Part shown: positions 7,601 through 14,053 of the stretch, piece by piece
Layout of the letters: every line of letters starts with the position of its first letter
How positions within the stretch are numbered: the stretch's first letter is position 1
Assembly (NCBI GenBank): GCA_030612185.1
Contig: JAUWOI010000053.1
Span: 1 to 14,301 of the forward strand
From: Anaerolineae bacterium
GTDB lineage: Bacteria; Chloroflexota; Anaerolineae; B4-G1
DNA length: 14,301 nt
Reading direction: 5' to 3'
The notes under the pieces: generated by a model
The model's database searches: none
Seen by the model: the letters and a program-made list of their open reading frames with translations, nothing else
What the model was told of the DNA's origin: nothing
Program-made: the position numbers and the translations under genes

Positions 7601-8236
7601 GTTCTCGGGGCCGAAGGGGGGTTGCGTCTCGAAGAACTCGTGCAGACCAGATATGACTTGCCGATAATCTGTTTCCTTGTCCAGCGCGGTGTCGTCGAAC
7701 AGTTCCAGAAATGGGGAGAAGGCCGGGTTGGCATTTGCCAGCCAAAGCATCAACATCTCTTCCAGCACGACTTGGCGATGGGGAACGCTGGCGGTTTCTC
7801 CCTCCAGGTAGTCTTCAAGCGCGATCTCGCGCCGGTAGACGGTCAGGGGGGGAAATTCGTCCGCAAATCGGTACAGAGCCGCGTCCACCGCTTCTTGACC
7901 CAGTTCTTCGTACAGCCAGTCCAGCGCCTGCCGCATCACTTTGGGCTTCTTCTGTTCGCAGTACAAGCCGACCACGTAGTGCATAATTTCGTCTATCAGC
8001 CCCATTGCGTTGATCTGCCCGGCTTTCACGGCTTGCTCCGGGAACCTGACCAGGTCCCGCTTTTCATTCATCCTCAGTGCGAACACCCGCGCGGCGTGAA
8101 AGTTGGCAAAGATGACGTTTCCGCTGAGGGAAAACAGGGATTGCTCAAACTGATATCGGTCTCGTGCTTTGCGGGAGAGGTGGAACTCCATCGTGATGTG
8201 CGATGCACGATGCGTGATGCGTGGTGCGTGGCGCAT
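4592..8236 (-). CDS. Large cytoplasmic GH13 alpha-amylase family protein
   Basis: A 1214-aa alpha-glucan hydrolase or transferase, probably acting on glycogen or maltodextrins, as glgA lies just upstream. There is no signal peptide. The start chosen is the ATG at 8236 (AAAGGAG, 6 nt spacing). The frame stays open upstream to an ATG at 8302, and conserved-looking sequence begins at the ATG at 8191. About 320 N-terminal residues are of unknown fold. The GH13 barrel follows: region I DMVPNHVG (Asp405, His410), region II IIRFDAAM (nucleophile Asp525), region III LLLAEAFW (acid Glu590), region IV NFMNNPDE (Asp651, with Pro where most relatives have His). The segment TMPGLPMFGHGQIEGF (about 674-689) looks subfamily specific. 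A long C-terminal region (about 850-1214) is helical and unrecognised. Residues about 759-778 and 1009-1032 are repeat-derived insertions. The exact activity is unknown. Confidence 0.85.
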   Translation of the reverse strand: MRHAPRITHRASHITMEFHLSRKARDRYQFEQSLFSLSGNVIFANFHAARVFALRMNEKRDLVRFPEQAVKAGQINAMGLIDEIMHYVVGLYCEQKKPKVMRQALDWLYEELGQEAVDAALYRFADEFPPLTVYRREIALEDYLEGETASVPHRQVVLEEMLMLWLANANPAFSPFLELFDDTALDKETDYRQVISGLHEFFETQPPFGPENQNLVDMLRRPAIAVPHSLPGQLEYIREQWGYLLGGYLYRLLSSLDLIREEEKAIFLGPGPSRVVEFTGLELEAERFSPDLEWMPSLVLIAKNAYVWLDQLSKQYDRPMTRLDYIPDEELDTLARRGFTGLWLIGLWERSVASREIKQMCGNPEAVASAYSLFDYQVATDLGGDEAYQDLRERAWRRGIRLASDMVPNHVGIDAKWVIEHPDWFVSLDYSPFPSYTFNGPNLSRDERVGIYLEDHYYDRSDAAVVFKRVDHWTGSEKYIYHGNDGTSMPWNDTAQLNYLNPEVREAVIQMILRVARQFPIIRFDAAMTLAKKHYQRLWFPEPGTGGDIPSRAEHGLTRAQFDALMPNEFWREVVDRVAQEVPDTLLLAEAFWLMEGYFVRTLGMHRVYNSAFMNILRDEDNGKYRSVVKNTLEFDPQILKRYVNFMNNPDERTAVDQFGKGDKYFGICTMMATMPGLPMFGHGQIEGFTEKYGMEYRRAYWDEQPDGYLVKRHEREIFPLLRRRYLFAEVANFLLYDLFTPEGYVNEDVFAYSNRVGPSAAPFDRLTATSTRGGRTGDERALVVYHNKYAETRGWIRTSAAYAVKTGQDGDEKLLVQKSLGEGLALHDDGDTFTIFRDYVTGLEYIRSSKELCEKGLYVELSAYKCHVFLDFREVRDNEFHQYAQLTAYLNGRGVPDIEEALKEVFLRPIHHPFRELVNAGAFRWLVDSRVTEPDGQLNAEVAPQVEQKVTQLLREIKQLTAGSGDETTIAQEIRQKLEALLHLPVLRSRFPLPRSRKYKWAIEYLQAGPPAESTPGKGEGLRAGPSALLRAGLRDDSAVWPTLLGWLFTHALGKVVDEAAFARISRSWIDEWLLGKIIAVALQDLGLDEGAAWQAVATIKMLTSHQRWFETEAPKKKQAYRVLESWLKDDEVQQFLQVNRYRGVLWFNKEAFEQLLWWMLLVAVVTISADPLRSTAEVTQEIVTAYDIVRKLQQAEEASGYQVEKLLEAARR
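5135..5182. repeat. Two in-frame 24-bp repeat units inside the GH13 gene
   Basis: The 14-nt string GGCCTGCCCTGAGC occurs at 5135-5148 and again at 5159-5172, exactly 24 nt (8 codons) apart. The segment CCCTGAGCAGAGCCGAAGGG is an imperfect inverted repeat, like short intergenic repeats known from many environmental genomes. It encodes the low-complexity GLRAGPSALLRAGLRDD stretch of the GH13 protein. Confidence 0.7.
5910..5963. repeat. Compound short repeat inside the GH13 gene (25-bp element plus CTGTCGAAGGG-type repeat)
   Basis: Positions 5910-5934 are identical over 25 bp to 12375-12399 in the four-helix-bundle gene. The core CGAGTACTCG is a perfect palindrome with near-complementary flanks. 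It is followed at once by GAGCCTGTCGAAGGGC (5936-5951), part of a common intergenic repeat type. Together they encode the odd linker APFDRLTATSTRGGRTG between SNRV and GDERALVVYHN. Confidence 0.75.
8195..8236. repeat. Six degenerate heptamers at the GH13 start
   Basis: On the plus strand, units GATGTGC, GATGCAC, GATGCGT, GATGCGT, GGTGCGT and GGCGCAT follow each other without gaps. On the minus strand the last one contains the preferred ATG start. The array encodes MRHAPRITHRASHI ahead of the conserved-looking protein start. Confidence 0.75.
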
Positions 8237-8378
8237 GTAAGACTCCTTTGGGGTTTGAGCGAGACGTTGATCAGATGGTGCACCGGTTTTGAGGTGTGAC
8301 ATTTAGATGGCCTGCTCCTCAATCACCGCGTCAGTCATCAAAACAGAGCGACGCACGGCGGCTCCCCGCTGCACCCTC

Positions 8379-9833
8379 CTATATTCCGTGCAATTCAATC
8401 GCCCGGCGGTAGAGTTTGATGTACTCTTGCGCCGACGCCGACCAGGAGAAGTCAACCGCCATTCCCCGCTGCTGCAACCTGCGCCACGCTTCCTTGTTGT
8501 GGTAGACCTTCAGCGCCCGCTCCAGTGCATCCTGGCAAGCCTCGGGGGCATAGTCTGTGAAGGTGAACCCTGTGCCACGGCGCCGCTTGGCCGTATAATC
8601 GGTGACTGTATCGGCAAGGCCGCCGACCATCCTCACGACAGGCACGCAGCCGTAGCGCATGGCGATCATCTGCCCCAGCCCGCATGGCTCGACGGCGCTG
8701 GGCATCAGGAACATGTCCGCGCCAGCGTAGATGCGCCGCGCCAGCGCGGCATCGAACTTGAGGAAAGCACGCATCCTATCGGGGAAGCGGGCCTGGACGC
8801 GCTCGAACATTTCGTGGTATTGGGGCATCCCGGTACCGAGCAGGACAAACTGGGCCTCTCCTCCCAGAAGCCGTTCCAGCACCGGCTCCATCAGGTCCAT
8901 CCCCTTGACTTCGTCCACCCGTGTGACCATGCCGACCAGGGGCACGTCGGGTCGCACGGGGAGGCGTGCCTGTTGCTGCAAGGCGGTCTTATTGGCCGCC
9001 CGCCGGTTGAGCGTCTCGGTATCGAAGCGGTGAGGGATGTTAAGGTCTGTGGCCGGGTTCCACTGCTCGTAGTCAATCCCATTGAGCACGCCGAAGAGCC
9101 GGTCCTGTCGCTCGCGCAGCAGAGAGTCTAATCCCATCCCCATCTCCGGTGTGAGGATTTCCTGCGCATATTTTTTGCTGACCGTGTTGATCAGATCAGC
9201 GTGGGCAATGCCCTGAGCCATCCAGTTTACCGCCCCGGGCTGCTCGACGGGCAGATGCTTCACGTACTCCATCTGTGCGAAGGTCATAATCAGCCAGCCA
9301 GCGATGCCCTGATAGGCCAGGTTGTGGATGGTGAAGAGGGTGGCAATGTCGCGGAAAAACTTGTCCCTCCGCCCAGCAGTGTCCAGCCAGGTCGGCACGA
9401 TACCCGTGTGCCAGTCGTTGGCGTGTATCACGTCTGGTTTCCAGTCCAGGAGGTGGAGCGCGGCAAGGCATGCATGTCCGAAGACAGCGAAACGCTGGGC
9501 GTCGTCCTCGAAGCCATAGACACGATCGCGGGAGGAGAAGTACAGGTCATTCCAGGTAAGATAGACGGGGACCTCCCCATCAAGGGTGCTGCCAATCAGG
9601 TGGACACGTTCCTCCCCAGGCCCAACTGGAATGGAGAAGGGCTCCCCGATCTTTTCAAAGTGGAATTGGTCGCTGCGGATGGCGCCATAGCGCGGCATCA
9701 TCAGCCGCACGTCGTGGCCCAGCGCGCGAATAGCCCTGGGCAGCGAGCCGGCCACGTCAGCCAACCCACCCACCTTGGCGAAGGGAACCGCCTCGGCGGA
9801 GAGAAACAGGATCTTGAGTGGTTTTCTGGTCAT
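8379..9833 (-). CDS. glgA: Glycogen synthase (ADP-glucose type, GT5)
   Basis: The 484-aa enzyme extends alpha-1,4-glucan chains from ADP-glucose in the cytoplasm. Family marks are KVGGLADVAGSLPRA (20-34, substrate-binding loop), DVIHANDWHTG (134-144), TIHNLAYQG (168-176), VLNGIDYEQWNP (249-260), TRVDEVKGMD (304-313, with Arg305 and Lys310 in the phosphate-binding positions) and EPCGLGQMIAMRYG (382-395). Length is normal for GlgA. AAGGAGG lies 6 nt before the ATG. The GH13 gene follows in the same direction after a gap of about 140 bp, which supports a shared glycogen function. The segment TRVDEVKG departs a little from the more usual SRLxxQKG but keeps the key basic residues. Confidence 0.94.
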   Translation of the reverse strand: MTRKPLKILFLSAEAVPFAKVGGLADVAGSLPRAIRALGHDVRLMMPRYGAIRSDQFHFEKIGEPFSIPVGPGEERVHLIGSTLDGEVPVYLTWNDLYFSSRDRVYGFEDDAQRFAVFGHACLAALHLLDWKPDVIHANDWHTGIVPTWLDTAGRRDKFFRDIATLFTIHNLAYQGIAGWLIMTFAQMEYVKHLPVEQPGAVNWMAQGIAHADLINTVSKKYAQEILTPEMGMGLDSLLRERQDRLFGVLNGIDYEQWNPATDLNIPHRFDTETLNRRAANKTALQQQARLPVRPDVPLVGMVTRVDEVKGMDLMEPVLERLLGGEAQFVLLGTGMPQYHEMFERVQARFPDRMRAFLKFDAALARRIYAGADMFLMPSAVEPCGLGQMIAMRYGCVPVVRMVGGLADTVTDYTAKRRRGTGFTFTDYAPEACQDALERALKVYHNKEAWRRLQQRGMAVDFSWSASAQEYIKLYRRAIELHGI

Positions 9834-9895
9834 AGCCTGCCTCCTTCAGGACAGGTGCATATTTTCGGGCGACAAACGGCTACCCCCCTACGGCG

Positions 9896-10030
9896 TCAGG
9901 CCGCCCACCAACGATAGTCCACGTCGGGGAAGATCTTGTCCAACTCCCACGTGAAAAGTCGCCAGATGCTCGGGTGGGGGTCTTCATCTTTTATCCACTG
10001 TATGATATCCCCGTCTGTGTTGGTCGTCAC
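9896..10030 (-). CDS. Small 44-aa acidic, tryptophan-rich protein
   Basis: Unrecognised. GTG at 10030-10028 overlaps the stop of the upstream small membrane protein gene as GTGA, a classic coupled arrangement. The product begins MTTNTDGDIIQWIKDEDPHP and ends DKIFPDVDYRWWAA. It has five Trp in 44 residues, is strongly acidic, and lacks a signal peptide or membrane segment. glgA begins 62 nt downstream. Composition and the overlapping start argue for a real gene; no function is suggested. Confidence 0.5.
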   Translation of the reverse strand: MTTNTDGDIIQWIKDEDPHPSIWRLFTWELDKIFPDVDYRWWAA

Positions 10031-10206
10031 GCGGGAGTGGGAGTGGGCGTGCGGGTTGGGAAAGGAGTAGAGGTGGGAACAGGGGTAGGCGTGGGAGGAC
10101 GTGGCGGCACGAGAGTCACCGTCAGGCTAAGCCCCATGCTGATGACGACCACCAGGCTGATAATCCAGATTATGATACGCGTTCGCCGGACTTTTGAGCG
10201 ACGCAC
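10027..10206 (-). CDS. Small single-TM protein with Pro-Thr tail
   Basis: The 59-aa product starts MRRSKVRRTRIIIWIISLVV: a basic N-terminus, then one hydrophobic helix (about residues 10-34), then a proline/threonine-rich tail (PPRPPTPTPVPTSTPFPTRT and TPTPA). This would be a membrane-anchored protein with a short tail outside the cell, a layout I associate with Chloroflexota. The GTG start at 10206 has AGGAGG 4 nt upstream, and a TATAAT lies about 35 nt before the start. It heads the minus-strand group that includes glgA. Function unknown. Confidence 0.6.
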   Translation of the reverse strand: MRRSKVRRTRIIIWIISLVVVISMGLSLTVTLVPPRPPTPTPVPTSTPFPTRTPTPTPA

Positions 10207-10241
10207 GCTGCCTCCTGTGAACGGTTGCTATCTGGCATTTC

Positions 10242-10269
10242 ATTATAACACAGCAATGAGGAGACACAA
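10242..10269 (-). promoter_or_regulatory. Candidate sigma70 promoter for the small-gene/glgA operon
   Basis: On the minus strand, TTGTGT (10269-10264), 16 bp, then a perfect TATAAT (10247-10242). It lies 36 nt upstream of the GTG of the small membrane protein and diverges from the TetR promoter. Confidence 0.55.
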
Positions 10270-10301
10270 GCGCAGCATACCTTAAAATTGTCGCCAGCCT
10301 A

Positions 10302-10330
10302 TTGACAGCGCCAACTTTTCGTTGTATAAT
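10302..10330 (+). promoter_or_regulatory. Consensus sigma70 promoter of the TetR/thiolase operon
   Basis: TTGACA (10302-10307), 17 bp, TATAAT (10325-10330): both hexamers and the spacing match the consensus exactly. Transcription would start near 10337, about 40 nt before the TetR start. So strong a promoter in front of a repressor gene suggests it is normally held down. Confidence 0.85.
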
Positions 10331-10342
10331 GACTACAAGTCA
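10330..10342. promoter_or_regulatory. Candidate TetR-family operator
   Basis: TGACTACAAGTCA is a perfect inverted repeat (5-bp arms, 3-bp spacer) that begins on the last base of the -10 box and covers the predicted start site. It overlaps a second inverted repeat, TTGTA-N7-TACAA (10322-10338), that covers the -10 box. The position fits autorepression by the adjacent regulator (inference). Confidence 0.45.
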
Positions 10343-10377
10343 GTTAATGACCGCGAGTTAGTACATAAGGTGTCTGT

Positions 10378-11022
10378 GTGACGACCAGAGCGCGTCGCAA
10401 ACGGGAAAAGGAAGAACGGCGGCAGTCTATCCTCCAGGCGGCCCATGACGTTTTCTTCGAGAACGGCTTCCACCGTGCCACGGTGGACAACGTAGCCGAG
10501 CGAGCGGAAGTCAGCAAAGGCACCGTATATCTGTATTTTGAGAGCAAGGAGACTATCCTTGCTCATTTGCTTTTGGAGACATTGGACGAACTGATCGAGG
10601 AATTAGAGCAGGCTTACGTGACGGCGGAGTCCCTCCCGGCCGACGAGCAACTGCGGCGGTTGGGCCAAGCCTACCTGCGTTTCTTCAATGAGGAGCCAGA
10701 GTGTTTCCGGCTGTTGATGGCGATGGACCGTGGCCGCTTTCAGGATTCGGTCACGCCGGAAGTCTATCAGCAGGTACTGTCTGCCAGCCTGGAGGGATTG
10801 GGTTGGGTAATGAAGACGATTCAGCAGGGTATTGATGAAGAGATGTTCCGCTGCTGCGACGTCCGACTGGCCGCCAGCACCCTGTGGGCGATGCTGAATG
10901 GCGTGCTGGAGTTGATGAACCACCCGCTGCGGCGGGCGATGGTGGGAATGGAGCGCGAGGCGCTTTATCAGGCGGCCTTGGAAACGGTTATCCAGGGTCT
11001 GAGAAGCGCCCCCCAACAGTAA
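10378..11022 (+). CDS. TetR/AcrR family transcriptional regulator
   Basis: The 214-aa protein has a TetR-type DNA-binding domain at about residues 14-62: RRQSILQAAHDVFFENGFHR, then VDNVAERAEVSKGTVYLYF with the recognition helix around SKGTVYLYF, then ESKETILAHLL. The C-terminal 150 residues are the variable helical ligand and dimer domain. The GTG start at 10378 has AAGGTG 6 nt upstream. The stop codon overlaps the Shine-Dalgarno of the thiolase gene, so the two are co-transcribed. By context it probably senses an acyl-CoA or fatty acid, as FadR/PsrA-like TetR proteins do, but the ligand cannot be read from sequence. Confidence 0.9.
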   Translation: MTTRARRKREKEERRQSILQAAHDVFFENGFHRATVDNVAERAEVSKGTVYLYFESKETILAHLLLETLDELIEELEQAYVTAESLPADEQLRRLGQAYLRFFNEEPECFRLLMAMDRGRFQDSVTPEVYQQVLSASLEGLGWVMKTIQQGIDEEMFRCCDVRLAASTLWAMLNGVLELMNHPLRRAMVGMEREALYQAALETVIQGLRSAPQQ

Positions 11023-11034
11023 GGAGGTGCATGA

Positions 11035-12246
11035 GTGAAGGAAGTCGTTATCGTAAGTCCGGTGCGCACGCCAGTAGGTGCTCACGGCGGTGCGCTGCGT
11101 AGCAAGCGGGCTCAAGACCTGGCCGAGATCGTCTTTCGGGCGGTGTTCGAGCGCACAGGGCTGGATCCGGCAGTGCTAGATGAGGTGATCCTGGGTTGCA
11201 TTGGGCAACCCTCCGACGCGGCCAACATCGGCCGGGTGGCGGCGCTGATGGCAGGGGTGCCCATCGAGGTGCCGGGTTTCACCGTCCAGCGCAACTGTGC
11301 CTCTGGCATACAGTCCGTTACCTCGGCCTACCAGGCCATCCAGGCAGGCGATGGAGAGGTTTATCTCTGCGGCGGCACCGAGAGCATGAGCGACATCCCC
11401 TACATTCTCAAAAAGGCCCGCTGGGGTTACAAACTCCGCCACGCCGAACTGACCGACGCCCTATGGGAGGGGCTGACCGATCCCATCTGTGGGCTGATCA
11501 TGGGCGGCACTGCCGAGAACCTGGCGGAGAAGTACGAACTCTCCCGCGAGGAGCAGGACAAGTACGCCGTCCAATCCCACAAGAAGGCGTTTATGGCCCA
11601 GCGGATGGGGAAGTTCGACGACGAGATCATCCCTGTCGAAATCATCAAGAAGGTGGCCGGGCGAGAGGTGGCGCGAGAGAAGATCATCCACGACGAGACG
11701 ATCAACCCTGGCCTGACGGTGCAGAAGGCAGCGCTCTACCCGACCGTTTTCAAGAAGGGCGGCACAGTGACTCCGGCCAACGCCTGCCCCATCACCGATG
11801 GCGCTGCTGCGATGATCGTCTGCACAGCGGAGAAGGCGAAGGAGTTGGGTCTCAAGCCCACAGCCCGCATCGTCAGTTACGCCTACGCGGCGGTGGACCC
11901 AGCCTACATGGGCATCGGCCCGGCCTATGCCATGCCCAAGGCACTTAAGCGAGCGGGCCTCAGCCTGGACGACATTGAACTGATCGAACTGAACGAGGCT
12001 TTCGCCGCGCAGGTACTGGCAGACGCCAAGGAGATGAAGGCCCAGGGACACAACTGGGACTGGGATAAGGTCAACGTCAACGGCGGCGCTATTGCTCTGG
12101 GACACCCCGTGGGCTGCACCGCTGCCAAACTGATCGCCACATTAACTCACGAGATGCAGCGGCGTGAGGCACGCTATGGCATGGACACGATGTGCGTAGG
12201 CGGTGGTCAGGGCGGGGCGCTGATTCTGGAACGGATACCGCTATGA
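11035..12246 (+). CDS. Thiolase (acetyl-CoA C-acyltransferase)
   Basis: The 403-aa enzyme either cleaves 3-ketoacyl-CoA with CoA or condenses two acetyl-CoA. The nucleophile is Cys88 in [11 protein letters not shown], His357 lies in [11 protein letters not shown], and Cys387 in CVGGGQGGA is the acid/base cysteine. LNEAFAAQ (319-326) is the usual thiolase motif. In [10 protein letters not shown], the Cys-Thr replaces the common Ala-Ser. The start is GTG at 11035, as AAGGAGGTG (11021-11029) is well placed for it; the ATG at 11031 is in another frame. The dehydrogenase gene lies downstream, separated by an inserted cassette. Degradative and biosynthetic thiolases cannot be told apart here. Confidence 0.93.
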   Translation: MKEVVIVSPVRTPVGAHGGALRSKRAQDLAEIVFRAVFERTGLDPAVLDEVILGCIGQPSDAANIGRVAALMAGVPIEVPGFTVQRNCASGIQSVTSAYQAIQAGDGEVYLCGGTESMSDIPYILKKARWGYKLRHAELTDALWEGLTDPICGLIMGGTAENLAEKYELSREEQDKYAVQSHKKAFMAQRMGKFDDEIIPVEIIKKVAGREVAREKIIHDETINPGLTVQKAALYPTVFKKGGTVTPANACPITDGAAAMIVCTAEKAKELGLKPTARIVSYAYAAVDPAYMGIGPAYAMPKALKRAGLSLDDIELIELNEAFAAQVLADAKEMKAQGHNWDWDKVNVNGGAIALGHPVGCTAAKLIATLTHEMQRREARYGMDTMCVGGGQGGALILERIPL

Positions 12247-12249
12247 GGT

Positions 12250-12273
12250 GGTAGATTGGGAAACTGGTAGATT
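12250..12273. repeat. Octamer array, left flank of the four-helix cassette
   Basis: Units GGTAGATT, GGGAAACT and GGTAGATT, then AGGAGGAG, which doubles as the Shine-Dalgarno of the next gene. The array begins 3 nt after the thiolase stop. Its units are the reverse complement type of the ACCAATCT array at 12767-12814 and match the 14065-14128 array. Confidence 0.8.
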
Positions 12274-12284
12274 AGGAGGAGGGC

Positions 12285-12763
12285 GTGGCGGGACGGGGAC
12301 AACGTGGGTTTGAGGATCTGGAGTGCTATCAACTGGCGTTGCAGGTTTTGCGCGAGGCGTATCGTGTTGCTGAACTGCCACCGCGAGTACTCGTGGCGGG
12401 CTGCCACCGGAGGAGATGTACAACCTGACCCACCAGATGCGCAAGGCAGCGGTTAGTGTGGTACTGAATATTGCTGAGGGCTATGGGCGCTATCACTACC
12501 TGGACAGCCTGCGTTTCTATTACATCGCTCGTGGCTCTCTCGACGAAACCCTGAGTGGTTTTGTCATCTGCGACGAAGTGGGATACACCTCTGAGGAGTT
12601 GCCTCGTCAACGTGAACTTTGTCACAGTGCTCTGCGCTCGCTCAACGGCTACATTCGTTACATTCGCAAGCGACAACAGGGACATCAAGAGTACGGCGAC
12701 CGGCTTCTTCACGAAGATAGCCCACCCTATACAGTCACGCCCGAATCACTGGTGGAGAAATAG
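12285..12763 (+). pseudogene. Four-helix-bundle protein (23S rRNA IVS-type), interrupted by a 26-bp insertion
   Basis: The S23/four-helix-bundle family comprises small proteins first seen in 23S rRNA intervening sequences; their role is unclear. GTG at 12285 opens VAGRGQRGFEDLECYQLALQ then VLREAYRVAELPP, the normal family N-terminus, which then runs into CGAGTACTCGTGGCGGG and stops at 12428. The remainder continues in another frame from an ATG at 12416: MYNLTHQMRKAAVSVVLNIA, EGYGRYHYLDSLRFYYIARG, SLDETLSGF and so on to the stop at 12761-12763. Removing 26 bp rejoins ELPP to EEMYNLTHQMRKAA, giving about 150 residues. CTGCCACCG flanks the insert on both sides (12375-12383 and 12401-12409). The 3' part, 115 codons, might still be made by reinitiation, as GGAGGAG precedes its ATG closely. 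Confidence 0.8.
12375..12399. repeat. 25-bp palindromic element disrupting the four-helix gene
   Basis: Identical over 25 bp and in the same orientation to 5910-5934. The centre is CGAGTACTCG. Its arrival, with a CTGCCACCG duplication, shifts the frame of the host gene here. Confidence 0.8.
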
Positions 12764-12766
12764 CAC

Positions 12767-12814
12767 ACCAATATACCAACCTACCAATCTACCAATCTAC
12801 CGATATACCAACAC
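12767..12814. repeat. Octamer array, right flank of the four-helix cassette
   Basis: Six gapless octamers: ACCAATAT, ACCAACCT, ACCAATCT, ACCAATCT, ACCGATAT, ACCAACAC. It starts 3 nt after the four-helix stop and ends just before the Shine-Dalgarno of the dehydrogenase gene. It is inverted relative to the left flank at 12250-12273. Confidence 0.85.
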
Positions 12815-12829
12815 GAGGAGGTAACAGAC

Positions 12830-14053
12830 ATGTACATCTTCAAAGCAGGAGTGGTCGGCGCAGGGACAATGGGCGGCGAGATTGCCCAGGTCATCACCTA
12901 CTCCGGCCTGCCGGTGGTGCTCAAAGATATTGATCAGGAAATGCTGGATAAGGGGATGGAGAAGGCCCGTTCCATCTACCAGCGGCGGGTGGACAAGGGG
13001 AAGATGAGCGAGGGCGAAATGCAGTCCAAACTGGACCTGATCACTCCGACCCTCACCTACGACGAATTCGAGGACGTGGACATTGTCATCGAGGCAGTGC
13101 CCGAGAAGATGGAAATCAAGCGGGCCGTGTTCAAAGAACTGGAGAAGGTCTGCCCCGAGCAGACGATCTTCGCCAGCAATACCTCGGCGCTTTCGATCTC
13201 TGAGATGGGCGCGGCCACGAACAAGCCCCACAAGATGATCGGCATGCACTTCTTCAACCCCGCCAGCATTATGAAACTGGTCGAGGTCATTCCCGGCCTC
13301 GACACCGACCAGGAGACAGTGGACGACGTGGTGATGTTCACCGAGAGCCTGCGCAAGCTCCCGGTAGTGGTCCAGGAGTGCCCGGGCTTCCTGGTCAACC
13401 GGCTCCTGATGCCCTACCTCAACGAGGCGACCAAAGCGTTGGAGGAGGGAGCAGCGACGGCGACGGAGATTGACCAGGCGGTTGTCGCGTGGGGCATGCC
13501 GATGGGGCCTTTCACGCTGATGGATATGCTGGGCATTGACGTGTGCGGCCACGTGGGAGAGTATCTATACTCCGAGTACGGCGAGCGGATGAGCCCTGCC
13601 TCGCTCTTCTTCAAACTGGTCGAGGCCGGACGGATGGGCGAGAAGTCCGGCGCGGGCTTCTATGACCACCCCGGCGGCGAGTCGGACGCGGTCAATGGGA
13701 TGATCAAGGAACTTCAGGCGTCCGGGGCTGTGCCCGCCGGCACCAAGTTTTCCATCGAGCGGTTGATGTATCCCCTGATCAACGAAGCCGCCCTTTGCAT
13801 CCAGGAGAACATCGCCAGCATCACCGACATTGATATGTCAATGGTCGCCGGCACGGGGATGACCTACGGCGGCGAGCGGGTTGGCCCCCTGGTCATTGCC
13901 GACAAGATCGGCCTGGACGCGGTGGTAGAGACGATGGAGGCATTGGCGCAGGAACTGGGGCCCCGCTTCCGTCCCTCCCGCCCGCTCAAGTTGCGCGTCC
14001 GCGCCGGGCATCTGGGAGAGAAGACGGGCAAGGGATTCCACGAGCATGCATAG
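12830..14053 (+). CDS. 3-hydroxyacyl-CoA dehydrogenase
   Basis: The 407-aa NAD-dependent enzyme interconverts 3-hydroxyacyl-CoA and 3-ketoacyl-CoA, the step before thiolase. The Rossmann domain (5-185) has GVVGAGTMGGEIA (7-19), and Asp33 in KDID may bind the NAD ribose. Catalytic residues are Ser119 (SNTSALSI), His140 (GMHFFNP), Glu152 (KLVEVI) and Asn190 (FLVNRLLMP). Two C-terminal dimerisation domains follow (about 186-280 and 306-405, the latter beginning FSIERLMYPLINEAA), as in FadB but with no enoyl-CoA hydratase part. GAGGAGGT lies 7 nt before the ATG. It probably belongs to the TetR/thiolase transcript despite the cassette between them. It could serve fatty-acid oxidation or a butyryl-CoA pathway. 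Confidence 0.94.
   Translation: MYIFKAGVVGAGTMGGEIAQVITYSGLPVVLKDIDQEMLDKGMEKARSIYQRRVDKGKMSEGEMQSKLDLITPTLTYDEFEDVDIVIEAVPEKMEIKRAVFKELEKVCPEQTIFASNTSALSISEMGAATNKPHKMIGMHFFNPASIMKLVEVIPGLDTDQETVDDVVMFTESLRKLPVVVQECPGFLVNRLLMPYLNEATKALEEGAATATEIDQAVVAWGMPMGPFTLMDMLGIDVCGHVGEYLYSEYGERMSPASLFFKLVEAGRMGEKSGAGFYDHPGGESDAVNGMIKELQASGAVPAGTKFSIERLMYPLINEAALCIQENIASITDIDMSMVAGTGMTYGGERVGPLVIADKIGLDAVVETMEALAQELGPRFRPSRPLKLRVRAGHLGEKTGKGFHEHA

Noticed and set aside
8189..8302. ATG at 8302 as the GH13 start
   Set aside because: GAGGAG lies about 12 nt away, whereas AAAGGAG sits 6 nt before the ATG at 8236; the 22 extra residues look like translated intergenic DNA.
8307..9131. 274-codon plus-strand open frame
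   Set aside because: Antisense to glgA, which carries all GT5 motifs; no ribosome site or family features.
12767..12814. CRISPR array
   Set aside because: Units are 8 nt with no spacers, so these are simple tandem arrays.
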